Assembly (NCBI RefSeq): GCF_003172895.1
Contig: NZ_QGKL01000012.1
Location: 62,001-126,000, forward strand
Direction: 5' to 3'
Length of the DNA: 64,000 bases
From: Leucothrix arctica
GTDB taxonomy: Bacteria > Pseudomonadota > Gammaproteobacteria > Thiotrichales > Thiotrichaceae
This document shows, piece by piece, positions 26,197 through 35,377 of the stretch. Made by a program: the position numbers and the translations under genes. The stretch's first letter is position 1, and each line of letters begins with the position of its first letter. The notes under the pieces were generated by a model that was not told the origin of the DNA, searched no databases, and saw only the letters and a program-made list of their open reading frames with translations.

Positions 26197-27579
26197 TTAA
26201 CACTCGACGATATTGACGGCTAAGCCACCACGAGATGTTTCTTTGTATTTGTCCATCATGTCTTTACCTGTTTCTCGCATGGTGTGTATCACTTTATCTA
26301 GTGACACAAAGTGCACACCATCCCCACGTAATGCCATGCTGGCAGCATTAATGGCTTTGATAGACCCCATCGCATTTCGCTCGATACAAGGCACTTGCAC
26401 CAAGCCGCCAATTGGGTCACAGGTCAGGCCTAAGTTATGTTCCATCGCAATTTCAGCGGCATTTTCAACTTGCATAGGTGTACCTCCAGTGACTTCAGCT
26501 AAGCCCGCTGCGGCCATAGCACACGCTGACCCTACTTCACCTTGGCAGCCGACTTCTGCCCCTGAGATGGAGGCGTTCTTTTTGAATAGGATGCCGATAG
26601 CAGTTGCGGTGAGGAGAAAGCGAATCACGCCTTCTTTATTGGAGTTAGGGCAAAAATTAACGTAATAATGTAAGACGGCAGGAATGATTCCAGCTGCGCC
26701 ATTGGTGGGAGCGGTGACTATTCTTCCACCTGCTGCATTTTCTTCATTGACCGCTAAGGCATATAAGTTGACCCAATCCATCGCGCCCAAGCTGGGTGTG
26801 ATTCGGTCCATGCGCTTTTGGTTATTGAGTTCTTCGTATAATGCTGCGGCACGACGTTTTACCTTTAAGCCGCCGGGTAGTATTCCTTCGGTATGCATAC
26901 CTGTGTGGACGCATTCACGCATCACATCCCATAATAGTAGAATGCCTTCGCGGATTTCTGTTTCTGAGCGCCAAGCTTGCTCATTGGCAAGCATTAGGTC
27001 GGACACAGAGGCGTCATGTTTTTCACAGAGTGCCAATAGTTCTTTACCGCTAGAAAAGTCGTAAGGGAGTGGCGTGGTATCTTCAATAATACGGTCAGCA
27101 CCAACGGCTGTTTCATCGACAACGAATCCACCACCGACTGAATAATAGGTCTTAGCAAATACTGACTGCCTAGATGCGTCAAAGGCTTCGATCGTCATGC
27201 CGTTAGCGTGATACGGCAAGGACTCAATACAATGGTAGGTTAAATCGTCCGACTCGTTAAACGCTACTTTATGAGTACCCATCAAAAGCAGTTCTTTGTT
27301 AGTGACGATTTCTGAAAATCGTGGTGCAACGACACTTGGGTTCACTAGTTGAGGTTGATGACCTTCTAATCCGAGCATAACAGCGGGCCCAGTACCATGG
27401 CCTTTGCCTGTTGCGCCAAGAGAGCCATACAGTTGTATGTCCACACGAGACACTTGCGCCAATAAGTTACGCTCAGCTAGTGATGTCGCAAATAGATATG
27501 AAGCTTTCATTGGGCCAACAGTATGTGAGCTGGATGGACCAATACCCACCTTAAGCATATCGAATAGACTAATCGCCAT
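26197..27579 (-). CDS. sdaA: L-serine ammonia-lyase (single-chain, iron-sulfur)
   Basis: The enzyme deaminates L-serine to pyruvate and ammonia in the cytosol. The 460-residue chain carries the beta-domain motif [13 protein letters not shown] at the N-terminus and the alpha-domain iron-sulfur cysteines in [13 protein letters not shown] and [13 protein letters not shown]. The length equals the family norm (E. coli SdaA 454). It is apparently monocistronic and ends at the shared terminator. Confidence 0.95.
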   Translation of the reverse strand: MAISLFDMLKVGIGPSSSHTVGPMKASYLFATSLAERNLLAQVSRVDIQLYGSLGATGKGHGTGPAVMLGLEGHQPQLVNPSVVAPRFSEIVTNKELLLMGTHKVAFNESDDLTYHCIESLPYHANGMTIEAFDASRQSVFAKTYYSVGGGFVVDETAVGADRIIEDTTPLPYDFSSGKELLALCEKHDASVSDLMLANEQAWRSETEIREGILLLWDVMRECVHTGMHTEGILPGGLKVKRRAAALYEELNNQKRMDRITPSLGAMDWVNLYALAVNEENAAGGRIVTAPTNGAAGIIPAVLHYYVNFCPNSNKEGVIRFLLTATAIGILFKKNASISGAEVGCQGEVGSACAMAAAGLAEVTGGTPMQVENAAEIAMEHNLGLTCDPIGGLVQVPCIERNAMGSIKAINAASMALRGDGVHFVSLDKVIHTMRETGKDMMDKYKETSRGGLAVNIVEC

Positions 27580-27715
27580 AATAAAACCCTCTGGATAGAT
27601 AACTTTATAATAACGTGCGCAAGGGCAGTTAGCGCGCTTAGTTTAATATTGCAGACTAAGTGGCGGTGTGGGTTCGGTTGGAAATAATCGTTGTAGGAGG
27701 TAAATCGTAGGCAAT

Positions 27716-27748
27716 AAAAAAGGCCATAGCGTAAACGCTATGGCCTTT
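27716..27748 (-). terminator. Terminator of the first tRNA-Thr
   Basis: GGCCATAGCG and CGCTATGGCC form a perfect 10-bp stem with a four-base loop. On the minus strand it ends in a run of T, about 10 bases after the tRNA CCA end. Confidence 0.9.
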
Positions 27749-27757
27749 AAATATTCT

Positions 27758-27833
<76 letters not shown>

Positions 27834-27846
27834 TAAGAAGCTGGGC

Positions 27847-27874
27847 ATTATATACAGACTATCCTATCGTGCAA
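27847..27874 (-). promoter_or_regulatory. Sigma70-type promoter of the first tRNA-Thr
   Basis: On the minus strand TTGCAC and TATAAT are separated by 16 bases, and the -10 box lies 13 bases before the tRNA 5' end. Confidence 0.75.
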
Positions 27875-27992
27875 GTACTAATTACAATTATTTTCCTTTG
27901 TCGCATTCTGCTAATAATTTAAGCAATTAATGTAGGCTTATCAGCCAAATAGAATAGGGTGGATGTTTGTAAAATGCATTTATTACAGGCAT

Positions 27993-28025
27993 AAAAAAAG
28001 ACCATAAAGTCAACTTTATAGTCTT
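27993..28025 (-). terminator. Terminator of the second tRNA-Thr
   Basis: AAAGACCATAAAGT pairs with ACTTTATAGTCTTT (one mismatch) and on the minus strand runs into seven T. It lies 10 bases after the tRNA end. Confidence 0.8.
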
Positions 28026-28035
28026 TAGATATTCT

Positions 28036-28111
<76 letters not shown>

Positions 28112-28124
28112 TAACAAGCTGCGC

Positions 28125-28153
28125 ATTTTATAGATGACTATTTAAACGCGCAA
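28125..28153 (-). promoter_or_regulatory. Sigma70-type promoter of the second tRNA-Thr
   Basis: On the minus strand TTGCGC and TAAAAT are separated by 17 bases, in the same position relative to the tRNA as in the first copy. Confidence 0.6.
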
Positions 28154-28450
28154 CACTTTTAAGTAAAAAAAATGTACTTTTTTCATTTTAAAATCCAACA
28201 TCGACGTATCTTATTGTTTTAATTCTTTATTATTGTTATTGGTGCCGTCGTGTTGTAGCCCCTAGAAGCTGTTGATCATTCTACGGATGAGCGATGAACG
28301 GTTACTTAACTGTATTTTGTTTATAAAATATATTTATTAAGGCGTGCATTTGAGAATATGTTTTAAACAGAAGCAGTAATGATTGATTGATAGGCTTAGA
28401 GTTGGCCATAATGTTATTACACTCATTTTTTGACCTACCTTGGTAACCCC
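28154..28450. other. AT-rich intergenic region before the TrpD2-like gene
   Basis: About 300 bases between the tRNA promoter and the next start. I see no ORF, RNA gene or strong repeat. It presumably holds the promoter for the plus-strand gene at 28451. Confidence 0.4.
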
Positions 28451-29563
28451 ATGAATGAAATAACGCCTCAGCTGCACCTTCGTCAGTGCGTGCAAAAAGT
28501 TGCTACAGGTCCTGACTACAGTAAAGATCTCTCATTTGAAGATGCACGAGATGGGATGCTAGCTGTACTTGATAAGAATACAGATCCTGTTCAGAGCGCT
28601 ATTTTCTTCATCGCATTAAGAATGAAGCGTGAAACCGATGATGAAAACCGTGGCGTGTTACAGGCATTGATAGATAACTCTATTCAAGTGACGGCAGAGG
28701 TTGATGAGATCGTAGATATCTCAGACCCTTATGATGGTTATGCCCGTGGTGTGCCTGCGTCGCCTTTTTTGCCAGCGGTGTTGGCTGCTTTAGGTGTAAA
28801 TGCGGTATCTCACGGTTTAGAAGTTGTTGGACCTAAGTTTGGTGCGACACATCATCGTGTCTTAAAGGCTGCTGGACTTAATGTAGAGATGACATCGCAA
28901 CAGGCTGCAAAGCAAATCGAGTCTATTGGTTGGGCGTATATCGACCAAGAAAGTTTTGCGCCAAATTTAAGTGATCTAATGAGTCTTCGTGAGCGTATGG
29001 TTAAGCGCCAGATCTTAAATACGGTTGAGTCATTAATTGGCCCTATACGTGGTCGTAGCAAGACACACTTTATGTCGGGTTATGTGCATAAAGCATATCC
29101 ACCTATTTATGCGTCACTCGCAAGGCAGTCGGGTTTTGACTCAGCGATGTTTGTGCGCGGTGTTGAAGGTGGAACGATTCCTTCGTTACAGCAGCAAGGG
29201 CGACTATTTTACTACCAGGATAAGGGTGAGCTAGAGCAATTAGATGTGTCACCACAAGAAATTGATATCGAGGCGAGTTCACGTGCTGTGCCTGTTCCCG
29301 ATGGATTGCCTGAAGGTATTGTTTCAGCGGGTGTGACGGTGCCAGTTGACGGTACTGCACTGGCGGAAGTATCAGCTGAGCTAGGTTTAAAAGCATTAGC
29401 AGGTGAGCAGGGGCCTATGCATGACGCATTGATGTATGCAGCGAGTATTGCTTTAACGCATCTTAAAAAATACGAGACAATGCCTGAGGCTGCAAATGCG
29501 GTTAGAGTGGTGTTGGCGAGTGGCAAGGCGTTAGAGGTCTTTAATGCTGCAAGGAAGGCTTGA
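28451..29563 (+). CDS. TrpD2/YbiB-like phosphoribosyltransferase-fold protein
   Basis: The ATG at 28451 is preferred over a TTG at 28430. The 370-residue protein resembles the nucleoside phosphorylase/anthranilate phosphoribosyltransferase family (glycosyl transferase family 3). The usual glycine-rich GTGGD motif is replaced by DGYARGVPASPFLPAVLAALG near residue 100, and HGLEVVGPKFGATHHRVLKAAG follows. This fits the TrpD2/YbiB branch, whose E. coli member binds nucleic acid and lacks TrpD activity. It is upstream of the sulfur genes, but a link is only positional. It ends at a good terminator. Confidence 0.6.
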   Translation: MNEITPQLHLRQCVQKVATGPDYSKDLSFEDARDGMLAVLDKNTDPVQSAIFFIALRMKRETDDENRGVLQALIDNSIQVTAEVDEIVDISDPYDGYARGVPASPFLPAVLAALGVNAVSHGLEVVGPKFGATHHRVLKAAGLNVEMTSQQAAKQIESIGWAYIDQESFAPNLSDLMSLRERMVKRQILNTVESLIGPIRGRSKTHFMSGYVHKAYPPIYASLARQSGFDSAMFVRGVEGGTIPSLQQQGRLFYYQDKGELEQLDVSPQEIDIEASSRAVPVPDGLPEGIVSAGVTVPVDGTALAEVSAELGLKALAGEQGPMHDALMYAASIALTHLKKYETMPEAANAVRVVLASGKALEVFNAARKA

Positions 29564-29592
29564 GCTTGAGAAATTAATTGAGTGAGTTAATT

Positions 29593-29630
29593 GCCAAAGT
29601 GCCCGTTTTAACTGAGGCACTTTGGCGTTT
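29593..29630. terminator. Terminator after the TrpD2-like gene
   Basis: GCCAAAGTGCC and GGCACTTTGGC form a perfect 11-bp stem with a 12-base loop, followed by GTTTTC. It separates the convergent TrpD2-like and thioredoxin-like genes. Confidence 0.85.
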
Positions 29631-29633
29631 TCA

Positions 29634-30131
29634 TTATTTGTGTCGAGCTCTTGCTTGTTGTTTTAGTATGTAACGTCGTAATTCAGCGGGTTTAATACTT
29701 CCTGTTTGCATCGCTTTTAGCTTGCCTTGTGGGTTGTAAATCATATAAGTCGGGAAGCCAGAAATGTTGCGTTTAGTACTTCGTTTAATATATCGATTAA
29801 ATTCGGGTACATTTGAAACTAAATTCTTAAAGTTGACTCTAAGTCGACGTAACGTCTGATTGGCGACTTTATAATTTCCATCAAGTGAAACGCCAATTAC
29901 CCAAGTGTTAGGCAGTACTCTTTGAGCTGAGTTAGTTTCTCGCATTGTGTTCATGCAAACTCGGCAATCTGATTTCCAAACTTTAACGACCAACCACTTA
30001 CCTTTACCTATGTAATTGTTAAGTTCATTTGGTTTGCCATTTATGTCTGACATTCTAGCAAATGAGGTGGTGTGTAATAAAAGTGTCAGCGTCACTACCT
30101 TAGCAAAAATCGCTACATGCTTCAGTGTCAT
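29634..30131 (-). CDS. Periplasmic thioredoxin-like (TlpA-type) protein
   Basis: The 165-residue protein has a signal peptide (about 1-25) and a thioredoxin fold. The active-site pair is C-R-V-C (Cys56, Cys59) after VVKVWKSD, and the cis-proline is in SGFPTYMIYNPQGK (Pro127). The CRVC dipeptide is unusual for TlpA/DsbE proteins. The C-terminus is strongly basic. The likely role is a periplasmic thiol reductase or oxidase. It lies beside the dsr cluster, where periplasmic thiol or haem maturation could be useful, but that is inference. Confidence 0.75.
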   Translation of the reverse strand: MTLKHVAIFAKVVTLTLLLHTTSFARMSDINGKPNELNNYIGKGKWLVVKVWKSDCRVCMNTMRETNSAQRVLPNTWVIGVSLDGNYKVANQTLRRLRVNFKNLVSNVPEFNRYIKRSTKRNISGFPTYMIYNPQGKLKAMQTGSIKPAELRRYILKQQARARHK

Positions 30132-30473
30132 ACATGTTACTCCGAGGGGATGTTGAGGGTGCCTTAAATTATTCTAATTATTAGTTAATTCTATTAGGCT
30201 TGATGTTGAGCTATTAGTAGAACGATGTGAATTTTTAACACAGGTAATAGGGTCATGCAATACTCGTTACTGCTTTATCAGATTACAGTTTTTTATAGTT
30301 AGTGCTTAATTTTATAACATAAAATTAACTTATTCCTTTCATCGTTAAAAGAAAGGGTAATTATTGCCAAAACATCAATGTTTTTTCCTATATTATTAAC
30401 TTGCAGATGTGGTGCGGAAAATACAATGATGTTTTATTTTCGCCAATAGGGATATTATTTCAGGGAGGTCTTT
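30132..30473. other. 342-base divergent intergenic region
   Basis: It lies between the thioredoxin-like and META-domain genes. It is AT-rich with no clear RNA gene or ORF. The end carries the strong GGGAGG ribosome-binding site of the META-domain gene. Confidence 0.4.
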
Positions 30474-30995
30474 GTGAAAACCAAAGAGAAGAGTTTTAGA
30501 TCGAGTTTTTTTGTAACCAGTGCTGTTTCAGCGCTGTTTTTGTCATCACTTGCTGTGGCAGCAGATTTAGATGATTTAGATAGCATTACTGATCGTGCAG
30601 CAGCGTCTTGTCCTCTAAATAGTGGTGGTCCAACACTTTTGGGTACTAAGTGGCGTGTGAGTAAGACTTATAATAACGTCGTTCCAGAAGGTTTGGATAT
30701 GACGATGAATGTAAGTTTAAATACTATGGCAGGCGATACTGGCTGTAATAAGTATGCGGCTAAGTTCAAGCAAGTTGGATACACTGGCTTTTCGATTGTA
30801 CATATGAGTCGTACACGTCACCCTTGTAAGCTACTTCGTCCAGAAGCTGGCGGAAAAACAATACACGTTGGTAATCAGGAAGGTGCTTACCTTCGTATTA
30901 TGCGTCGTATGGGTAGTGTTCAGCAATTAGATGATGGCGTATTGGTGTTTTACGACCGCAATGGTAAAAAAGGATTGGAAATGACAAAGCTATAA
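30474..30995 (+). CDS. META/HslJ-like domain exported protein
   Basis: A GTG start follows a strong GGGAGG site. The 173-residue product has a signal peptide ending AVAA (about residue 30). A META-like domain follows: LLGTKWRV (55-62), AGDTGCNKYAAKF (86-98) and the SRTRHPC motif with Cys118, which may pair with Cys91. META/HslJ proteins are poorly understood envelope proteins linked to stress tolerance. It is separated from dsrE by a terminator, so it is not in the dsr transcript. Confidence 0.6.
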   Translation: MKTKEKSFRSSFFVTSAVSALFLSSLAVAADLDDLDSITDRAAASCPLNSGGPTLLGTKWRVSKTYNNVVPEGLDMTMNVSLNTMAGDTGCNKYAAKFKQVGYTGFSIVHMSRTRHPCKLLRPEAGGKTIHVGNQEGAYLRIMRRMGSVQQLDDGVLVFYDRNGKKGLEMTKL

Positions 30996-31020
30996 TCTAG
31001 CTTGTTATAACCTCATTTGA

Positions 31021-31053
31021 AATAATGCCCGACTTGTTCGGGTATTATTTTGT
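31021..31053 (+). terminator. Terminator between the META-domain gene and dsrE
   Basis: AATAATGCCCGA pairs with TCGGGTATTATT (one G-T wobble) over a 6-base loop, followed by TTG. It implies that dsrE has its own promoter in the following 66 bases. Confidence 0.75.
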
Positions 31054-31119
31054 CTCCAATTTAGTGAAAAATAATTTACACTGGCTGGTTAAATGAGCTT
31101 ACCTCTAGGGGCGTTTTGG

Positions 31120-31512
31120 ATGAAATACACGTTAATGATTAATGAAGGGCCGTATCAGCGTCAATCTTCTGATACAGCGTTGCATTTTGCACGTGCCGTA
31201 TTAGCTAAAGGACATGAGGTTATTCGGGTGTTTTTCTATCATGACGGTGTAAACAATGGAACGCGTTTGAGTGTGCCACCTAGGGATGACCGTCAAATCC
31301 AACAGGCGTGGTCTGATTTGGCTAAAGCGCATTCTCTGGATTTAGTGATTTGTATTGCTGCAGCTCAGCGTCGTGGTATTACCGATGCTAAAGAAGCAAA
31401 GCGCCAAGGTTTAGATACGGATAATCTTTTGGAAGGCTTTCGTATCTCAGGTCTGGGGCAACTTATTGAAGGCTCTGTCGAAGCTGATCGTACTTTGGTG
31501 TTTGGAGGTTAA
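31120..31512 (+). CDS. dsrE: Sulfurtransferase subunit DsrE (TusD-like)
   Basis: The ATG at 31120 gives 130 residues, the length of Allochromatium vinosum DsrE, and AGGGG stands before it. An ATG at 31093 would add nine residues without homology. DsrE is the catalytic subunit of the DsrE2F2H2 hexamer that relays persulfide sulfur to DsrC in the cytoplasm. The active Cys78 is present in LVICIAAAQRRG. FFYHDGVNN is the conserved core. Confidence 0.93.
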   Translation: MKYTLMINEGPYQRQSSDTALHFARAVLAKGHEVIRVFFYHDGVNNGTRLSVPPRDDRQIQQAWSDLAKAHSLDLVICIAAAQRRGITDAKEAKRQGLDTDNLLEGFRISGLGQLIEGSVEADRTLVFGG

Positions 31513-31517
31513 CGGTT

Positions 31518-31922
31518 ATGGCGATTAAGAAATTTATGTTTGTAAATCGTAAAGCGCCTTATGGCAGTGTTTATGCCTTGGAGTCTTTAGAGGTAGTGCT
31601 GATTTCTGCGGCCTTTGATCAAGATGTCTCGTTGGCTTTTTTAGATGATGGTGTTTATCAAATCACTAAAAACCAAGACACCACTGGGATAGGACAAAAG
31701 AACTTTTCCGCTGCTTATAAAGCGTTAGGCGATTATGAAATCAATAAGCTCTATGTGGAAAAAGAGTCTTTAGAAGAGCGAGGGCTTACAATAGCCGACT
31801 TGATGCCGCTAATGTGGGAAGATGAAGATGATGATTATCAGGAAAAGTCTTCTATTTACTTGGTGAATAGGGCTGAAATGGCGGATATTATGGCGACTCA
31901 AGAAGTCGTGATTAGTTTTTAG
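31518..31922 (+). CDS. dsrF: Sulfur relay subunit DsrF (TusC-like)
   Basis: The 134-residue protein belongs to the DsrE/F fold and is a structural subunit of DsrEFH. It has KKFMFVNRKAPYGSVYA at the N-terminus, as in TusC/DsrF. No catalytic cysteine is present, as expected for this subunit. Its ribosome-binding site GGAGG overlaps the end of dsrE. Confidence 0.9.
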   Translation: MAIKKFMFVNRKAPYGSVYALESLEVVLISAAFDQDVSLAFLDDGVYQITKNQDTTGIGQKNFSAAYKALGDYEINKLYVEKESLEERGLTIADLMPLMWEDEDDDYQEKSSIYLVNRAEMADIMATQEVVISF

Positions 31923-31933
31923 GAGGTACTTAT

Positions 31934-32242
31934 ATGGCTATGTTACACATTGTGAATAAGTCGCCTTTTGAAAGAACGGCGTTTGAGTCTTGCTTGAAGC
32001 ATATTTCGGTAGGTGACTCGGTGTTGATGATCGAAGATGCGGTCGTTGGTGCTATGCAAAATACGCGTTTTTCTGCACATATTGAGCAAGCATTACAAGA
32101 GAGTTCAGTTTATGTGTTGTCAGGAGATTTGGCTGCACGAGGCTTGAGCCAAGAGCGAATAATTAGTGGTGTGACAGCGGTTGATTATGAAGGGTTTGTT
32201 GACCTAACAGTCGAGTGCGATACCACGCAAAGCTGGCTATGA
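31934..32242 (+). CDS. dsrH: Sulfur relay subunit DsrH (TusB-like)
   Basis: The 102-residue protein carries the conserved Cys20 of DsrH in FESCLKHISVGDSVLMIED, and the terminal region ends in W-L as in many DsrH/TusB proteins. It completes the DsrEFH hexamer. AGGAGG precedes the ATG. Confidence 0.9.
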   Translation: MAMLHIVNKSPFERTAFESCLKHISVGDSVLMIEDAVVGAMQNTRFSAHIEQALQESSVYVLSGDLAARGLSQERIISGVTAVDYEGFVDLTVECDTTQSWL

Positions 32243-32293
32243 GTTATTGATTAGCGGGCTAGGTTTAAAAATTAAGTAATAAGGAGAGCGCAA

Positions 32294-32626
32294 ATGGCAC
32301 TCGAAGTAAATGGTGTGGCGGTTGAGTTGGACGAAGAAGGTTATCTAATGGAGCTGGAAGATTGGACGCCGGAAGTGGCTAAAACTTTCGCGGCGGAAGA
32401 TGATATTGAATTGAGCGAAGAGCACTGGGACATTATCAACTTTTTGCGTGAGTACTATGAAGAGTACCAAATCGCACCAGCAGTACGTGTTTTAACAAAG
32501 GCCGTTGGTAAGCGTTTGGGGAAAGAGAAAGGGAATTCAAAGTACCTTTATTCTTTATTCCCATTTGGTCCTGGTAAGCAAGCGTGTAAGTACGCGGGGT
32601 TACCAAAGCCAACAGGCTGTGTGTGA
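32294..32626 (+). CDS. dsrC: Sulfur carrier protein DsrC
   Basis: The 110-residue protein ends in the flexible arm with two redox cysteines. Cys109 (penultimate) and Cys98 are 11 positions apart in ACKYAGLPKPTGCV. TusE proteins, used only for tRNA thiolation, lack the second cysteine, so this is a true DsrC able to carry a trisulfide. It receives sulfur from DsrEFH and is the partner of the membrane DsrMK. It sits between dsrH and dsrM with its own ribosome-binding site (AGGAGAG). Confidence 0.95.
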   Translation: MALEVNGVAVELDEEGYLMELEDWTPEVAKTFAAEDDIELSEEHWDIINFLREYYEEYQIAPAVRVLTKAVGKRLGKEKGNSKYLYSLFPFGPGKQACKYAGLPKPTGCV

Positions 32627-32653
32627 TCGTCGTTTTTAGCAGAGGGCGCTAAG

Positions 32654-33394
32654 GTGTTTTTGGGGATTGTTTACGGTATTTTATTTTGGATTGCGACCTT
32701 GGTTTTAGTACTGGGTGTTGCAAATAAAGTATGGCTGTATTCACGAATTCCTGCGCCGCTAAAAATACCAACCATGCCTGCACCGCGCACGCTTACAGGT
32801 GTGCTTTGGCGAATGGCTCGCGAGTTGCTGCTGTTTCAAAGTTTGTTTCGTGCAGATAAGTTGTTATGGGCAATTAGCATGGTGTTTCACTATGCGTTGT
32901 TGCTGGTTGTCATTCGGCACTTACGTTATGTGCAGGAGCCTATTTGGTCGCTGGTGATTTTCTTGCAGCCATTTGGGAAGTACGCAGGTTTTGCTTTGGT
33001 GTTGTCATTGTCTGGATTGTTGGCAAGACGTTTTTTGATTGACCGTGTGCGCTATATCTCGGCACCATCTGATTTTTTGATGTTGGTGTTGCTGATTTTT
33101 ATTGCCTGTAGTGGCTTGATGATGCGCTATGTAAACCCGACTGATATTGTCATGGTGAAGGCGTTTTTTGTGGGTCTGAAGACGTTTAACTGGCAGCCAC
33201 TTCCATCAGATATTACGTTGTTACTGCACTTGTTTGCGGTGGCGTTTTTGATGTTGATATTCCCTATTAGTAAACTGATGCATGCACCGGGTGTGTTCTT
33301 TAGCCCAACGCGTAATCAAGTGGACAACTCACGAGAGCGACGACACATTGCTTCATGGGCTGCTGAACTTGAAAAAGATGATCGAAAAAAGTGA
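32654..33394 (+). CDS. dsrM: DsrM, haem b membrane subunit
   Basis: A GTG start follows GAGGGCG. The 246-residue protein has about five or six membrane segments and belongs to the nitrate reductase gamma-subunit family. Histidines within membrane segments (for example MVFHYALLLVVIRHLRY) would bind two b haems. DsrM links the quinone pool to the cytoplasmic DsrK. dsrAB, which stands before dsrEFHC in known sulfur oxidisers, is absent. Confidence 0.9.
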   Translation: MFLGIVYGILFWIATLVLVLGVANKVWLYSRIPAPLKIPTMPAPRTLTGVLWRMARELLLFQSLFRADKLLWAISMVFHYALLLVVIRHLRYVQEPIWSLVIFLQPFGKYAGFALVLSLSGLLARRFLIDRVRYISAPSDFLMLVLLIFIACSGLMMRYVNPTDIVMVKAFFVGLKTFNWQPLPSDITLLLHLFAVAFLMLIFPISKLMHAPGVFFSPTRNQVDNSRERRHIASWAAELEKDDRKK

Positions 33395-33441
33395 TGCTCA
33401 ATATCCCACTACCTGACTTAACCAGCAAAGAGAGCAAATAG

Positions 33442-34980
33442 ATGGCTAAGTACGAAGCGCCAAAACTAAGCTCTGACGATGGTTTGGTTGATGTACCCAA
33501 ATTAAAACCCGATGCTACGAAAGGACCAGGACCGTTTATTGCACGTCCTGAGTTTCAAAAGGCGCTCGGTTTTCCTTCCGATATTGAGAAAGATGAAGAG
33601 GGTAAATGGTCACTTATTCCAAATTGGAAAGAGGCCGCACTAGAAAAGCTGAATGAGTTACGAGGTAAGTACCGTTCGTTGCAGCTGTATTTAGATATTT
33701 GCGTGAAGTGTGGTGCCTGTGCTGATAAGTGCCATTATTACCTTGGCAGTGGTGACCCTAAAAACATGCCTGTTGCGCGACAAGATTTGCTGCGTAATGT
33801 TTACCGCCGTTACTTCACCTTTTCAGGTAAGTACTTTCCGAAATTAGTTGGCGCAACTGAACTGACCGAAGAAGTCGTTGATGATTGGTATAACTACTAT
33901 CACCAATGTTCTCAGTGTCGTCGTTGCTCTGTGTATTGCCCATACGGTATTGATACTGCGGAAGTGTCGATGGCTGCGCGTGAGATTTTGAATCACATTG
34001 GGCGTGGGCAAAAGTACTCTACTGAGATCATTGGAAAAGTACATAAAGTGGGTAATAACTTAGGCTTACCGCAAGCCGCTTTGGCGGATACGCTGGAAGG
34101 CTTAGAAGAAGATATTGAAGAGGAAACAGGGGTTGCCGTTAAGCTGCCTTTGGATGTAAAGGGCGCGGATATTTTATTAGTCACGCCTTCTGCTGATTTC
34201 TTCGCAGAGCCTCATGTTGATGGCTTGATTGGTTACGCTAAAGTGCTTCATGAGTTAGGTGAAAGCTGGACTTTGAGCTCTTATGCGTCTGAAGGTGCTA
34301 ACTTTGGCCTGTTCATTGGTAGTTACGACAGTATGCGCGATATTGCGCTGCGTATACGTCAGGCAGCAATAGACTTAGGGGTTAAGCGAATTGTCTTTGG
34401 TGAATGTGGTCATGCTTGGCGTGTGGCATACAGTTTCTTAAATACATTGGCGGGTCCATTTGAGTTTCTTGATCAAAAATACCCAATACCACAACACATG
34501 CTAGAGCTCACTTGGCCCGCTTTACGTGATGGAAAGTTGAATATTGATAAGTCGCGAAATGACGATATGACACTGACTTTTCATGACTCCTGCAATGTCG
34601 CTCGTGGCTCTAACATGGGTGACAAAGAGGGCGGTCAGTTTGACTTTCCTCGCGGTGTTATTAAAGCAGTGTGTAATAATTTCGTTGAAATGCCTAAGGG
34701 TACAACGAAAGATGAGACTTTCTGCTGTGGTGCCGGTGGTGGTATTTTGACGGATGACTTGATGGATATTCGTATTAAAGGCGCGCAGCCTAGAATGCAG
34801 GCGTTAAAGCATGTTGCAGATAATCACGGCGTGACGCACATGGCGGCCATCTGCGCGATTTGTAAGTCTCAATTTAGCAAAACGTTACCGTACTTCGGCT
34901 TTGAGATGGATCAAATTGTGAGTGTTCATCAGCTAGTGAGTAATGCAATCGTTCTAACTGGACAGGTTGATGATGACTAA
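33442..34980 (+). CDS. dsrK: DsrK, HdrD-like iron-sulfur subunit
   Basis: The 512-residue cytosolic subunit has two 4Fe-4S motifs, CVKCGACADKC and CSQCRRCSVYC (about residues 88-160). Two CCG-type domains follow, with FGECGHAWR, FHDSCNVARG, FCCGAGGG and ICAICKSQF, the site of the special cluster that handles DsrC disulfide or trisulfide. It pairs with DsrM. The gene end overlaps dsrJ by 8 bases. dsrL, which often follows dsrK in sulfur oxidisers, is missing. Confidence 0.95.
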   Translation: MAKYEAPKLSSDDGLVDVPKLKPDATKGPGPFIARPEFQKALGFPSDIEKDEEGKWSLIPNWKEAALEKLNELRGKYRSLQLYLDICVKCGACADKCHYYLGSGDPKNMPVARQDLLRNVYRRYFTFSGKYFPKLVGATELTEEVVDDWYNYYHQCSQCRRCSVYCPYGIDTAEVSMAAREILNHIGRGQKYSTEIIGKVHKVGNNLGLPQAALADTLEGLEEDIEEETGVAVKLPLDVKGADILLVTPSADFFAEPHVDGLIGYAKVLHELGESWTLSSYASEGANFGLFIGSYDSMRDIALRIRQAAIDLGVKRIVFGECGHAWRVAYSFLNTLAGPFEFLDQKYPIPQHMLELTWPALRDGKLNIDKSRNDDMTLTFHDSCNVARGSNMGDKEGGQFDFPRGVIKAVCNNFVEMPKGTTKDETFCCGAGGGILTDDLMDIRIKGAQPRMQALKHVADNHGVTHMAAICAICKSQFSKTLPYFGFEMDQIVSVHQLVSNAIVLTGQVDDD

Positions 34981-35377
34981 GTGGCGTTATCTTCTGGCGT
35001 TAATGCTTTCTTTGCTTTTGCTTGCTTGTAGTCATGAGCAAGAGAGTACTTTGACACCGACGTTAATGGCGGCTCAGAAACAGTTTGAAACGGTGGAGCA
35101 GCGTGATTTACACATTGCGGAAATGCGTACTAATCACATGAATTTATTGAAGCACAAGCGTGACCGTACGGTATACCAAGGAATTCGCACGCCTAAGCAT
35201 AGTTTGAATGGCTGCATCGATTGCCACGTGCCAGTGCCTACGGTTAATAAGACAGTGAAACATACTGATAGCGAGCACTTTTGTATGACTTGTCACGTTG
35301 AGTTAGCGGTTAAAATAGACTGTTTTCAGTGCCATGCCGACCGACCACCTGTGTCAGAAAAAGCGGTAAAGCCATGA
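34973..35377 (+). CDS. dsrJ: DsrJ, triheme periplasmic cytochrome c
   Basis: The ATG at 34973 is preferred (ACAGG about 6 bases before), over TTG 34967 and ATG 34970. The 134-residue protein has a hydrophobic N-terminus ending LLLLACS, which reads as a lipobox (Cys19). Three haem c motifs follow: CIDCH (81-85), CMTCH (104-108) and CFQCH (117-121). Between residues 20 and 80 there is no cysteine, although the family's reported Cys haem ligand lies in that interval in Allochromatium. The stop overlaps the dsrO start (ATGA). Confidence 0.92.
   Translation: MTKWRYLLALMLSLLLLACSHEQESTLTPTLMAAQKQFETVEQRDLHIAEMRTNHMNLLKHKRDRTVYQGIRTPKHSLNGCIDCHVPVPTVNKTVKHTDSEHFCMTCHVELAVKIDCFQCHADRPPVSEKAVKP

Noticed and set aside
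28451-31119. Hidden dsrAB upstream of dsrE
   Set aside because: All long frames in this stretch belong to the TrpD2-like, thioredoxin-like and META-domain genes. No siroheme or 4Fe-4S sulfite reductase motif is present.
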